From: Arthrobacter sp. cf158
Lineage (GTDB): Bacteria; Actinomycetota; Actinomycetes; Actinomycetales; Micrococcaceae
Direction of reading: 5' to 3'
DNA length: 64,000 nt
NCBI RefSeq assembly: GCF_900106835.1
Contig: NZ_FNNR01000008.1
Location: 124,001 to 188,000 of the forward strand
Shown here: piece after piece, positions 26,697 through 35,003 of the stretch
Numbering within the stretch: the first letter of the stretch is position 1
Layout: each line of letters opens with the position of its first letter
Notes under the pieces: model-generated
The model's database searches: none
What the model saw: the letters and a program-made list of their open reading frames with translations, nothing else
What the model was told of the DNA's origin: nothing
Position numbers and translations under genes: made by a program

Positions 26697-27716
26697 ATGA
26701 CCACCATGCAAGCAGCAGTAGTTACGGAATTCGGAACCGACCTCAAGATCCAGGAAGTGGAACGGCCGACGCCGGGTCCCGGCCAGGCGCTGGTCCGCCT
26801 CATCACGTCGGGGGTATGCCATACCGATCTGCACGCCGCCGAAGGCGACTGGCCGGTCAAGCCGACGCCGCCGTTCATCCCCGGTCACGAGGGAGTCGGT
26901 GAAGTGGTGGCCCTTGGTGACGGTGTCACGGATGTGGCCGTGGGCGACCTCGTGGGAAACGCCTGGCTATGGTCGGCCTGTGGTGATTGCCAGTACTGCC
27001 GAACCGGCTGGGAAACGCTGTGCGAGTCCCAACAAAACGGTGGCTACAGCGTTGACGGCTCGTTCGGCGAGTACATGCTGGTGGATACCCGCTTCGCCGC
27101 GCGTATCCCGGAAGGCTCGGACCCGGTGGAAGTTGCGCCCGTGCTGTGTGCAGGGGTCACCGTCTACAAGGGCCTGAAGATGACTGAGGCCAGGCCGGGG
27201 CAGTGGGTCACCATCTCCGGAATCGGCGGTCTGGGACACATAGCAGTGCAGTATGCGGTGGCCATGGGTCTTCGCGTGGCTGCGGTGGACATTGCCGATG
27301 ACAAGTTGGCCCTTGCCCGCGAACACGGTGCCGAGCTGACTGTGAACGCCCTGCACGAGGATCCGGCCGAGGTCATCCAGCGCGAAACGGGTGGCTGCCA
27401 TGGTGTTCTGGTCACGGCAGTGCATCCCTCAGCATTCGGCCAGGCGATCGGCATGGCACGGCGCGGGGGAACGATCGTCTTCAACGGGCTGCCTCCGGGA
27501 GACTTCCCGGCGCCCATCTTCGAGATCGTGCTCAAAGGTCTCACGGTCAGGGGGTCGATCGTGGGCACCAGGCAGGACCTTGAAGAGGCACTGGAGTTCT
27601 ATGCGCAGGGAAAGATCAAGCCAACGGTCTCTACCCGGGAGCTCTCGGAGGTCAATGCGGTGTTTGACGAGATGAAGCACGCCAAGATCGACGGCCGAGT
27701 GGTTCTGAAGTTCTGA
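26697..27716 (+). CDS. adhP: zinc-dependent alcohol dehydrogenase (AdhP type)
   Basis: 339 residues with AAAGGAG before the ATG. Catalytic zinc ligands are in GVCHTDLHAAEGDW (Cys41) and PGHEGVGEV (His64, Glu65). The structural zinc lobe is CGDCQYCRTGWETLC (Cys95, 98, 101, 109). The Rossmann motif is GIGGLGHIAVQYA. The length and CHTDLHAAEGDWP motif match the AdhP ethanol/propanol-preferring group. It overlaps DUF779 by one base (TGATG), so the proteins are made together. Confidence 0.93.
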   Translation: MTTMQAAVVTEFGTDLKIQEVERPTPGPGQALVRLITSGVCHTDLHAAEGDWPVKPTPPFIPGHEGVGEVVALGDGVTDVAVGDLVGNAWLWSACGDCQYCRTGWETLCESQQNGGYSVDGSFGEYMLVDTRFAARIPEGSDPVEVAPVLCAGVTVYKGLKMTEARPGQWVTISGIGGLGHIAVQYAVAMGLRVAAVDIADDKLALAREHGAELTVNALHEDPAEVIQRETGGCHGVLVTAVHPSAFGQAIGMARRGGTIVFNGLPPGDFPAPIFEIVLKGLTVRGSIVGTRQDLEEALEFYAQGKIKPTVSTRELSEVNAVFDEMKHAKIDGRVVLKF

Positions 27717-28132
27717 TGAATCCCAACGGCTTGGAAGCCGCAGTGACGCTGCCCGGAGAGGACTTCTCCCGGGTGGCGCTCACCGCGGTGTCCGTGGAAC
27801 TGCTCCGCAAGCTCTGGGACCAGCACGGGCCTCTCATGTTCCATCAGTCAGGTGGCTGCTGCGATGGCTCCGCTCCCATGTGCTATCCGGCGGGGGAGTT
27901 CCTGACAGGTGACTCCGATGTGTTGCTCGGCCGATTCGATATTGGATCCAGCGCAGGGCCGCAGCCACTGGAGTTCTGGATGTCCAAGGAGCAGTTCAAC
28001 TACTGGTCACACACCCATCTCACTGTGGACGTGGTCCCGGGCAGGGGCAGTGGCTTCTCGGTGGAATCGCCAGAAGGCAAGCGGTTCCTGATCCGCTCAA
28101 CACTGATGGACTGGGACGTTCCCAGCGTCTGA
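27716..28132 (+). CDS. DUF779-family protein
   Basis: 138 residues with the family hallmark FHQSGGCCDGSAPMCYP, holding three cysteines, and the later segment FWMSKEQFNYWSHTHLTVDV. DUF779 proteins are repeatedly found next to ExaC/AldB-type aldehyde dehydrogenases, as here. The conserved Cys-rich loop suggests metal binding or redox chemistry, but no activity is known to me. Its ATG overlaps the stop of adhP. A 12-bp-stem hairpin follows the stop codon. Confidence 0.9.
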   Translation: MNPNGLEAAVTLPGEDFSRVALTAVSVELLRKLWDQHGPLMFHQSGGCCDGSAPMCYPAGEFLTGDSDVLLGRFDIGSSAGPQPLEFWMSKEQFNYWSHTHLTVDVVPGRGSGFSVESPEGKRFLIRSTLMDWDVPSV

Positions 28133-28134
28133 GA

Positions 28135-28167
28135 GGTGTGACGGGGGCTACCTGTCCCCGTCACACC
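28135..28167 (+). terminator. hairpin closing the ALDH-ADH-DUF779 unit
   Basis: Perfect 12-bp stem GGTGTGACGGGG / CCCCGTCACACC with a 9-nt loop, 3 bp after the stop codon. No T-run follows, so termination strength is uncertain. Confidence 0.6.
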
Positions 28168-28289
28168 AGCAACACCAGTCACGGCGTTTTTGGGTTCGTC
28201 TCACTATCTGGGATAAATATGGCCGTCCATTGGTCGGACACTATTCTTGATGAGTCCTATACCACCCCCATCCAGAATGTGGCATTTTT

Positions 28290-29843
28290 ATGAACATTTT
28301 CAGGACCAAGTCGATCGAGCAGTCGATCGCCGATGCCGACGAACCCGGTCGCAAGCTCAAGCGCAGCCTGAGCACCTGGGACCTCATGATCATGGGCGTC
28401 GCCGTTGCTGTCGGCGCCGGGATCTTCTCGGTGGGCGCCAAGGCTGCTGCAAACTTTGCCGGCCCCGCCGTCACCATCTCCTTTGCCATCGCCGCCATCA
28501 CATGCGCGCTGGCCATCATGTGTTACGCAGAATTCGCCACGGCAATTCCTGTCGCAGGCTCCGCCTACGTGTTCACCTACGCCACCATGGGCGAGGTCCT
28601 CGCGTGGATCATTGGCTGGAACCTCATCCTTGAACTTTTCACCGCCGCTGCCGTGATCGCCAAGTACTGGGGCATCTACCTCAGTACGGTCTTTGGCCTG
28701 ATGGGCGTGGACATGCCGCCGTCCATCAACGTGGGCGGGGTTGACCTTTACTGGGGCGCCTTCCTCATTGTCGCGATCTTTACCGTGCTGCTGGTGCTGG
28801 GGACAAAGTTGTCCGCCCGCGTCGGCAACGTCTTCACGCTGATCAAGATCGCAGTGGTGCTGTTCGTGATCGTTGTTGGCTTCAGCTACGTGAAGTTCTC
28901 CAACTACACACCCTTCGTTCCTGCTTCCGAGCCCACAGACTCCGGTGCGGCCGACGTCATGAAGCAGTCCTTCTTCGGCTTCCTGACCGGCGCCGCTCCG
29001 GCCCAGTACGGGACCCTGGGTGTCTTCGCAGGTGCAGCACTGGTGTTCTTCGCGTTCATCGGCTTTGACGTGGTGGCGACCTCCGCAGAAGAGGTGAAGA
29101 ACCCGCAGAAGACACTTCCCCGCGGTATCTTCGGTGGCCTTGCAGTAGTTACGCTGCTCTACATCCTGGTTTCCCTGGCGTTGACCGGTATGGTCTCCTA
29201 CACGCAGTTGGCCGAGGTCAAGAACCCCACCCTGACCACAGCCTTCGAGGCCGTGGGCAACACTGACGCAGCCAAGGTCATTGCCTTTGGCTCGCTGGTG
29301 GGCCTGACTACCGTGATCATGGTGCTGCTTATGGGCTTGTCCCGCGTGGTTCTGGCCATGAGCCGCGACGGACTCCTGCCGCGCTCGCTGTCCAAGACCA
29401 GCGAAAAGCGCTCCACGCCTGCCCGGCTCCAGATCATTTGTGGTGCTGCGGTTGCCCTGGTGGCCGGCCTGACCAACGTGGATCTCCTTGAGGAAATGAT
29501 CAACATCGGCACGCTGTCCGCGTTCGTGATGGTGAGCCTGGGCATCCTGGTGCTGCGTAAGAAGCGCCCGGACCTCAAGCCTGCCTTCCGCGTTCCGTTC
29601 GGCAAGGTCCTGCCATGGGTCTCCGCGGTCCTCTGCCTCTACCTCATGACGAACCTGGCCGTGGAGACCTGGATCTTCTTCGCGATCTGGCTGGTCATCG
29701 GCATGATCATTTACGTCTCCTACGGCCAGCGCCATTCACGGCTCAACGAGAAGTTCGCTGCGGCGAAGAATGCCGTCACCGGTGATGCCCACAGCAAGCA
29801 GCCCAAGGGTGACGAGGACGAAGACACCTACACCAAGGTTTAG
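28290..29843 (+). CDS. APC-superfamily amino acid permease (YfnA/CAT type)
   Basis: 517 residues, 12 or more membrane segments. It starts MNIFRTKSIEQSI and has the helix-1 substrate-binding break VAVGAGIFSVGAKAA and FDVVATSAEEVKNPQKTLPRGI, typical of the CAT/YfnA branch of amino acid-proton symporters. The C-terminus is polar and acidic. There is no Shine-Dalgarno sequence near the ATG. TTGGTC and TATACC, 18 bp apart, lie at about 28231-28263 as a possible promoter giving a very short leader. It is followed by a good terminator and appears to be a single-gene unit. The substrate is not determinable. Confidence 0.9.
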   Translation: MNIFRTKSIEQSIADADEPGRKLKRSLSTWDLMIMGVAVAVGAGIFSVGAKAAANFAGPAVTISFAIAAITCALAIMCYAEFATAIPVAGSAYVFTYATMGEVLAWIIGWNLILELFTAAAVIAKYWGIYLSTVFGLMGVDMPPSINVGGVDLYWGAFLIVAIFTVLLVLGTKLSARVGNVFTLIKIAVVLFVIVVGFSYVKFSNYTPFVPASEPTDSGAADVMKQSFFGFLTGAAPAQYGTLGVFAGAALVFFAFIGFDVVATSAEEVKNPQKTLPRGIFGGLAVVTLLYILVSLALTGMVSYTQLAEVKNPTLTTAFEAVGNTDAAKVIAFGSLVGLTTVIMVLLMGLSRVVLAMSRDGLLPRSLSKTSEKRSTPARLQIICGAAVALVAGLTNVDLLEEMINIGTLSAFVMVSLGILVLRKKRPDLKPAFRVPFGKVLPWVSAVLCLYLMTNLAVETWIFFAIWLVIGMIIYVSYGQRHSRLNEKFAAAKNAVTGDAHSKQPKGDEDEDTYTKV

Positions 29844-29891
29844 CCCCCGCAACAACTGCTTGTCTGACAGCTGCGGCTAAATAGATGTGAG

Positions 29892-29928
29892 GCGCCCGGG
29901 AACCACCATCGGTTTCCGGGCGCTTTTT
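29892..29928 (+). terminator. intrinsic terminator of the permease gene
   Basis: 13-bp stem with one G-T pair (GCGCCCGGGAACC / GGTTTCCGGGCGC), 6-nt loop, then TTTTT. Confidence 0.92.
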
Positions 29929-29959
29929 GCATGTTCCGCCCGCCCCAGCCCCAGTCCAG

Positions 29960-30595
29960 TCAGGGTGCCGCATGCCCCCGGACCCACTCCACCAGGGGCC
30001 TCAGCACCTCCCAACGGGAAGCGATCTCATCCCTGGCCGAGGGATTGGACAACCACTCCGGCTGCCCCACCTCACTGCCCGCTGAGAGGGACTTGTGCTT
30101 GAGCAATTCCCCGCGCGGATGGTCCTTGTCGTAGCCCCTCGGAACGGTCTTGAGCTTCTCGCCCTCAATGGCGAAGCCCGCCGCCGCCACCGCGTCAACG
30201 ATCTTCTGGAGTTCCTCCCCACTGGCAGGAGCATCCACAGCGGCACGGAAACGCGCCAGCTGCGCCGGAGTGTGCGAGTGGTAGCCGCCGCCGATCAGCA
30301 GCCCATCTGCGCTGATCTGGAGATAGAAGCCCACACCCTCTTGAGTGGCAGCGAAGGCGCCCTGCGCGGTCTTGTACGGTGACTTGTCCTGGGAGAACCG
30401 GATGTCCCTGTTGGGACGAAAGATCTTGGCTGGCCCGAACTGCGGCTCCAACTCTAAAAGGAGAGCGGTCAGCGGCTCTCTGACCTCGGCGTCGTAGGTT
30501 GTTTTATGTTCCAGCCACCACTCACGGTTGTTGTTCTCTTCAAGCTCGGCATAGAAACGGAATGCGGCAGCAGGGATGCCTTCGAATGTGCTCAT
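29960..30595 (-). CDS. DUF2461 (TIGR02453) family protein
   Basis: 211 residues: FRFYAELEENNNREWWLEHKTTYD near the N-terminus, then RPNRDIRFSQDKSPYKT and GVGFYLQISADGLLIGGGYHSH. All are conserved features of DUF2461, an uncharacterised single-domain cytoplasmic family common in bacteria. No membrane segment or signal is visible. It is convergent with the permease gene and sits beside katA without clear operon membership. Function unknown. Confidence 0.9.
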   Translation of the reverse strand: MSTFEGIPAAAFRFYAELEENNNREWWLEHKTTYDAEVREPLTALLLELEPQFGPAKIFRPNRDIRFSQDKSPYKTAQGAFAATQEGVGFYLQISADGLLIGGGYHSHTPAQLARFRAAVDAPASGEELQKIVDAVAAAGFAIEGEKLKTVPRGYDKDHPRGELLKHKSLSAGSEVGQPEWLSNPSARDEIASRWEVLRPLVEWVRGHAAP

Positions 30596-30652
30596 AAAGG
30601 GATCCTATGGACGGCGGCACATCCGCAGCCATAGCCCGGGACCGCTATGTGG

Positions 30653-30699
30653 AAAAACAAAAAGAACACCCCGCCGCGGAGATCCGCAACGGGGTGTTC
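30653..30699 (-). terminator. intrinsic terminator of katA
   Basis: On the minus strand a 10-bp stem (GAACACCCCG / CGGGGTGTTC) encloses a loop with a small inner hairpin and is followed by CTTTTTGTTTTT. It lies 27 bp after the katA stop codon. Confidence 0.9.
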
Positions 30700-30725
30700 C
30701 TGGAAATGCAGTGGAGCAATGACGC

Positions 30726-32207
30726 TTAGAGCTTGTTGGCTGCTTCGGCGTCGGACTCGGTCTGGCCGGCGCCGAGGTTGGCGCGGAGCTTGGCGCCGAG
30801 GTCGGCATCAACGTTGGTCCAGTACTGGATAGCGCGTTCCTTGATGTCGGCGTGCTTTACGCCGCCCACAGCACCGGTGATGGTGTCAAGGAGGCGGGCC
30901 TTTGCGGCGTCGTCGTAGACCTCGCGGTACAACGTGCCAGCCTGGCCGAAGTCGTCGTCCTCAGCGTGAAGGGTGTGGGCGGAGAGGGTGAGCTCGCCGT
31001 CGTTCTCCCAGCCGCCGGCCGGTGAGGTGGGCTCAACAGCAGCCGGGCCACCTACCGAGTTCGGTGCGTACACCGGGGTGGAGGGGGAGTTGAACAGGAA
31101 ACGACCCTGGCCGTCCTGGCTGTAGTTGTTGACCTGGTTCTTGGGCTGGTTCACCGGGATCTGAGCGTGGTTGGTGCCCACGCGGTAACGGTGTGCATCT
31201 GCGTAGGAGAAGATGCGGGCCTGTAGCATCTTGTCCGGGGAAGCGGCAATGCCCGGTACGAAGTTCGACGGCGCGAAGGTGGCCTGCTCGATCTGCGCGA
31301 AGTAGTTCTCCGGGTTCTTGTTCAGCTCCATGGTGCCCACGTGGATCAGCGGGTAGTCAGAGTGCGGCCACACCTTGGTGAGGTCGAACGGGTTGAAGCG
31401 GTACGTCTTGGCGTCCTCGTACGGCATGACCTGGACGTGCAGTTCCCAGGAGGGGAAGTTGCCATCGGCAATGTTCTCCTGGAGGTCGCGGATGTAGAAG
31501 TCCGCGTCCGAGCCAGCCAGTTCGGCAGCTTCGTCACCGGTGATGGTCTTGACGCCCTGGTTGGACTTGAAGTGGTACTTGACCCAGAAACGCTCGCCGG
31601 CGGCGTTGATCCACTGGTAGGTGTGCGAGCCGTAGCCCTGCATTTCACGCCAGGAAGCCGGGAGGCCACGGTCGCCCATGAGCCAGGTGACCTGGTGGGC
31701 GGACTCGGGGGAGAGGGTCCAGAAGTCCCACTGCATGTCAGCGTCACGCAGGTGGCTGCCCGGGAGGCGCTTCTGGGAGTGGATGAAGTCCGGGAACTTG
31801 ATGCCGTCGCGGATGAAGAAGACGGGGGTGTTGTTGCCAACGAGGTCGTAGTTGCCCTCGGAGGTGTAGAACTTCACGGCGAAACCGCGGGGGTCACGCC
31901 AAGTGTCGGGAGAGCCGTTCTCGCCTGCAACGGAGGAGAAACGGATCAGCATGTCCGTCTCGGTACCCGGCTGGAGGAAAGCAGCCTTGGTGTAGGCCGA
32001 AACGTCCGAGGTGGTCTTGAACGTACCGAATGCGCCGCCACCCTTGGCGTGCACTACACGCTCCGGGACCCGCTCGCGGTTGAACTGCGCAAGCTTTTCC
32101 ACCAGGTAGTGGTCGGTGAGGATGATGGCACCGTCAGCGCCGACGGACTTCGAGTGCGCGTCGGACGTAACGGGGGCACCTGACTGGGTTGTTGAAATGG
32201 CAGTCAT
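30726..32207 (-). CDS. katA: monofunctional haem catalase
   Basis: 493 residues, the small-subunit clade size. Catalytic His53 lies in RVVHAKGGGAFG, the distal Asn in NYDLVGNNTPVFFIRD (near 125-126), and the proximal haem-ligand Tyr335 in RIFSYADAHRYRVG. It converts hydrogen peroxide to water and oxygen in the cytoplasm. Start ATG has AAGGAG upstream. It is 14 bp downstream of a Fur-family gene, the usual furA-kat arrangement in which the regulator represses both genes. Confidence 0.97.
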   Translation of the reverse strand: MTAISTTQSGAPVTSDAHSKSVGADGAIILTDHYLVEKLAQFNRERVPERVVHAKGGGAFGTFKTTSDVSAYTKAAFLQPGTETDMLIRFSSVAGENGSPDTWRDPRGFAVKFYTSEGNYDLVGNNTPVFFIRDGIKFPDFIHSQKRLPGSHLRDADMQWDFWTLSPESAHQVTWLMGDRGLPASWREMQGYGSHTYQWINAAGERFWVKYHFKSNQGVKTITGDEAAELAGSDADFYIRDLQENIADGNFPSWELHVQVMPYEDAKTYRFNPFDLTKVWPHSDYPLIHVGTMELNKNPENYFAQIEQATFAPSNFVPGIAASPDKMLQARIFSYADAHRYRVGTNHAQIPVNQPKNQVNNYSQDGQGRFLFNSPSTPVYAPNSVGGPAAVEPTSPAGGWENDGELTLSAHTLHAEDDDFGQAGTLYREVYDDAAKARLLDTITGAVGGVKHADIKERAIQYWTNVDADLGAKLRANLGAGQTESDAEAANKL

Positions 32208-32221
32208 TGTTCTCCTTTTTC

Positions 32222-32698
32222 TTATTTCTGAGTTACGGAAGTTACGGGAAGCTGTTGTTTGGACTGGCAGTCCTGGCAGATGCCCTGGTAAAGGACATCG
32301 GCGATCTGGATGGTCATGGGCTTTGAATTCTCATCCCAATGCGGAGTAAGGCACGGTGCGTGGCCCACGGCGCAATCCACGTCCTCCACCTTGCCGCAGC
32401 TGATACAGACGGCGTGGTGGTGGTTATCGCCTACCCGGGTTTCGTAAAGCGCCGGGGAGTGCGGGGGTTCAAAGCGGCGCAGCATCTGCAGATCCGTGAG
32501 GTCGCTGAGCACTACGTAAACGGACTGCGCCGTCAGTTCAGGAAGCTCTTTGCGGGCGGCGGCAAGAATGCCTTCCGCCGGGGAATGCGGATGGTGCTGG
32601 ACCGCGGCCAGCACAGCCAGCCGCTGCTTGGTCACACGCCTGCCGTGGGCATGCAGGGCGGCGGCCCATTCTGCTTGCTCGGCTGTGTGATCTGTCAT
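32222..32698 (-). CDS. furA: Fur-family peroxide/iron-responsive regulator (FurA/CatR type)
   Basis: 158 residues: winged helix at about 20-85 (RVTKQRLAVLAAV; TAQSVYVVLSDLTDLQMLRRF), metal site residues in DNHHHAVCISCGKVED, and two CxxC pairs (CISC, CQDC) for structural zinc. It heads the furA-katA unit, like mycobacterial FurA and Streptomyces CatR, which sense peroxide through metal-catalysed or thiol oxidation. A near-perfect palindrome at 32714-32738 lies just upstream of the start. Confidence 0.93.
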   Translation of the reverse strand: MTDHTAEQAEWAAALHAHGRRVTKQRLAVLAAVQHHPHSPAEGILAAARKELPELTAQSVYVVLSDLTDLQMLRRFEPPHSPALYETRVGDNHHHAVCISCGKVEDVDCAVGHAPCLTPHWDENSKPMTIQIADVLYQGICQDCQSKQQLPVTSVTQK

Positions 32699-32713
32699 GC
32701 ATTCATTGAAACA

Positions 32714-32738
32714 CTTATTTTGAGGAGTTCACAATAAG
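32714..32738. promoter_or_regulatory. probable FurA operator
   Basis: Arms CTTATTTTGA and TCACAATAAG (9 of 10 pair) are separated by GGAGT, starting 16 bp upstream of the furA ATG. A+T-rich interrupted palindromes of this kind are bound by FurA/PerR. It overlaps the 3' end of the upstream gene, so the furA promoter lies in that gene's tail. Confidence 0.65.
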
Positions 32739-33505
32739 GCAAGGCTAACTTCGGGTGAACGGAGCAGTGCCTCCAGCGGATTGACTTCTTCTGCCACGGA
32801 TCGTCCCAGCGCATGGACCTTTAAGGGGACACCAAGTGACTCGGATTCCAACACAACACAGCTGAATCCACTGAGTCCGCCGGACAGCGGAAGCGCCCCC
32901 AAGGCCGATGCCATGGCCAAGAGCTCCGCCGGCTGAAGATCCTCGATGGACGCAGTGTGCCGGGCCGGCTCCATGACGGTGTGACGGGGGCCTGCATCGA
33001 TCGTCCGCACCAGCGGATCGGATCCACTGACAGGCCCGACGACGGCACGCACCTGATCGGCAGAAGTCACCGGGGAGCGGTGTCCACCTCCCCGCAGCGC
33101 TTCACGGAGCGCGGCATCGGTACCGTCCAGCTCGTCGTCCGGCACCCCGGTCCGACGGTGGGCCGGAAGCGACAGCTGGAGTCCCGGCGTCGTGGTTTCT
33201 CCGTCCCACCGTCCAAACAGGTGGAACGTGGGGGTTGATGACTCAGCGACGGGTTCGCCCATGGCCGAGCCCAACGGGTGCCATTGGTGGGCGAACATGA
33301 CGGCGCAGCGGGTGGCATCCAGAACCTCACGGAGGGCAGTGCGGACCAGGTTGTGACAGAAAAGCCAGTCGGCGGCCGAGGGGTGTGCGAACTCTGTAGA
33401 GGGATCCGAGAGCCTGATCAGGACGTGCCCGGCAGTCAGCGGATGGCGTGGACGGGCGATCTCCCAAAAGCCCGAACGGTACAGCAATCGTCGCGACAGT
33501 ACCAT
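32729..33505 (-). CDS. HIT-like fold protein with degenerate histidine triad, function unknown
   Basis: 258 residues with a good AAGGAG before the ATG. EIARPRHPLTAGHVLIRLSDP matches the first half of histidine-triad (HIT) domains, where HPLTPGHVLV is common. PTFHLFGRW stands where the HxHxH triad would be, but two of the three histidines are missing. The C-terminus (FSCVVLESESLGVPLKVHALGRS) may be a second, related half. No signal or membrane segment is seen. The stop codon lies inside the furA operator region, 30 bp before furA. I do not recognise a named family beyond this. Confidence 0.6.
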   Translation of the reverse strand: MVLSRRLLYRSGFWEIARPRHPLTAGHVLIRLSDPSTEFAHPSAADWLFCHNLVRTALREVLDATRCAVMFAHQWHPLGSAMGEPVAESSTPTFHLFGRWDGETTTPGLQLSLPAHRRTGVPDDELDGTDAALREALRGGGHRSPVTSADQVRAVVGPVSGSDPLVRTIDAGPRHTVMEPARHTASIEDLQPAELLAMASALGALPLSGGLSGFSCVVLESESLGVPLKVHALGRSVAEEVNPLEALLRSPEVSLALL

Positions 33506-33585
33506 GTCAACTCCTTCCCCCGGGTGAGCCTACCAAGCCGGCACGTGTGGCGGGAGGCTGCTGCAATGGTCGTTAAGGTAGGACG

Positions 33586-34857
33586 GTGGCGAAACTACTG
33601 GCAGACATCACCCCGCTGAAGGAGAGTCCCGCTTTCCGGCGGCTCTGGATGGGGGCATCGGTGGCCGCCATAGGTACCCAACTGACGCTGGTGGCCGTGA
33701 GCCTGGAGGTTTACAGGCTCACGCAGGAGAGCTTCTACGTGGGTCTTCTGGGGATCTTCGCGTTGGTTCCGCTGGTCATCGCGGGCCTTTACGGTGGTTC
33801 CATTTCCGATGCTTACGACCGCCGCAAAGTGGCCCTCATCGCCTCATTGGTCCTCTGGGCAACCACTGCGGGACTGGCACTGCAGGCGTGGTTGGAGATC
33901 GGAAACATCTGGATCCTGTACGCACTGGTGGCCATCCAGAGCGGCGCCCAAGGCATCAACGGACCAGCCCGCAGCGCCATCATCCCGCTTCTTGTTCGAA
34001 AGGACCTGCTGCCGGCGGCCAACGCCCTGAGCATGCTGACCTTCGGCCTGTCCATGACTGCCGGACCGCTGTTGGCCGGTGTGCTGGTAGCCACCATTGG
34101 CTTTGGCTGGACCTACACCATTGACGTCATCAGTTTTACGTTCGCACTCTGGGGCCTCTTCAGGCTTCCGCCATTGCCACCTTCCAAGGATGCTGTGCGG
34201 CCCGGACTGCGTTCCGTGGTTGAAGGTTTCCGGTTCCTGGGCACCCGGCCCAACGTCCGGATGACCTTCATCATCGACCTCATCGCCATGATCTGCGCGC
34301 AACCCCGTGCGCTCATGCCTGCCATTGGGGCGGTCATGATCGGCGGCGGCGAAACTACGGTGGGTGTTCTGCTCGCGTCCACGGCCGTGGGTGCTTTCCT
34401 CGCAGGCCTGTTCTCTGGACCGCTGGGGCGCGTACGCAAACAGGGCAGCGCCGTGGTGTGGTCCGTCGTTGGCTGGGGTGCCTCGATCGCCGGGTTCGGA
34501 CTGGTGGTGCTGCTGGCCGGCGATGCCGGTCGCGATGGCGTCACGGCCTGGCTCATTCCTGCAGCCGTCTGCTGTGCGCTCGCGGGCATTTCCGACTCTG
34601 TCAGCGCCGTCTTCCGGACCACCATCCTCCAGGCGGCCACACCCGATCACCTGCGTGGGAGGCTGCAGGGCGTGTTCATCGTGGTGGTGGCGGGAGGGCC
34701 CCGTGTGGGTGACATGCTGGCCGGCGGTGTCACGCAGTTCCTCAGCGAAGGCGGTGTACTGCTCCTCGGCGGTCTCCTGTGCATTGTCCTGGCATGGCTG
34801 GCCTCGCGCATTCAGCCTGGTTTCGTCGCTTACGACGCCAAGCATCCGGTGCCCTAG
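33586..34857 (+). CDS. MFS exporter, EntS/MFS_3 type
   Basis: 423 residues, 10-12 membrane segments; GTG start with AAGGTAGGA upstream. SPAFRRLWMGASVAAIGTQLT and GGSISDAYDRRKVALIASL (loop 2-3 motif) are typical of the MFS_3 group, which includes the enterobactin exporter EntS and macrolide exporters. The sequence GPARSAIIPLLVRKDLLPAANAL is a further family mark. It is divergent from the HIT-like gene and monocistronic. A siderophore or drug export role is possible but not shown. Confidence 0.88.
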   Translation: MAKLLADITPLKESPAFRRLWMGASVAAIGTQLTLVAVSLEVYRLTQESFYVGLLGIFALVPLVIAGLYGGSISDAYDRRKVALIASLVLWATTAGLALQAWLEIGNIWILYALVAIQSGAQGINGPARSAIIPLLVRKDLLPAANALSMLTFGLSMTAGPLLAGVLVATIGFGWTYTIDVISFTFALWGLFRLPPLPPSKDAVRPGLRSVVEGFRFLGTRPNVRMTFIIDLIAMICAQPRALMPAIGAVMIGGGETTVGVLLASTAVGAFLAGLFSGPLGRVRKQGSAVVWSVVGWGASIAGFGLVVLLAGDAGRDGVTAWLIPAAVCCALAGISDSVSAVFRTTILQAATPDHLRGRLQGVFIVVVAGGPRVGDMLAGGVTQFLSEGGVLLLGGLLCIVLAWLASRIQPGFVAYDAKHPVP

Positions 34858-35003
34858 CTCCGCTGGCCAGACGATGACCACAGCCAGTCACCCTGCCGCC
34901 AGCCACCCGGGCGACGTAGGCTGACAACGGAACACGGCGACCGGCGTCGGCGTTAATCCTGAGAGAACCCCTGCAAGTGCTGACGAAAGTGACCAGAGAA
35001 ACC

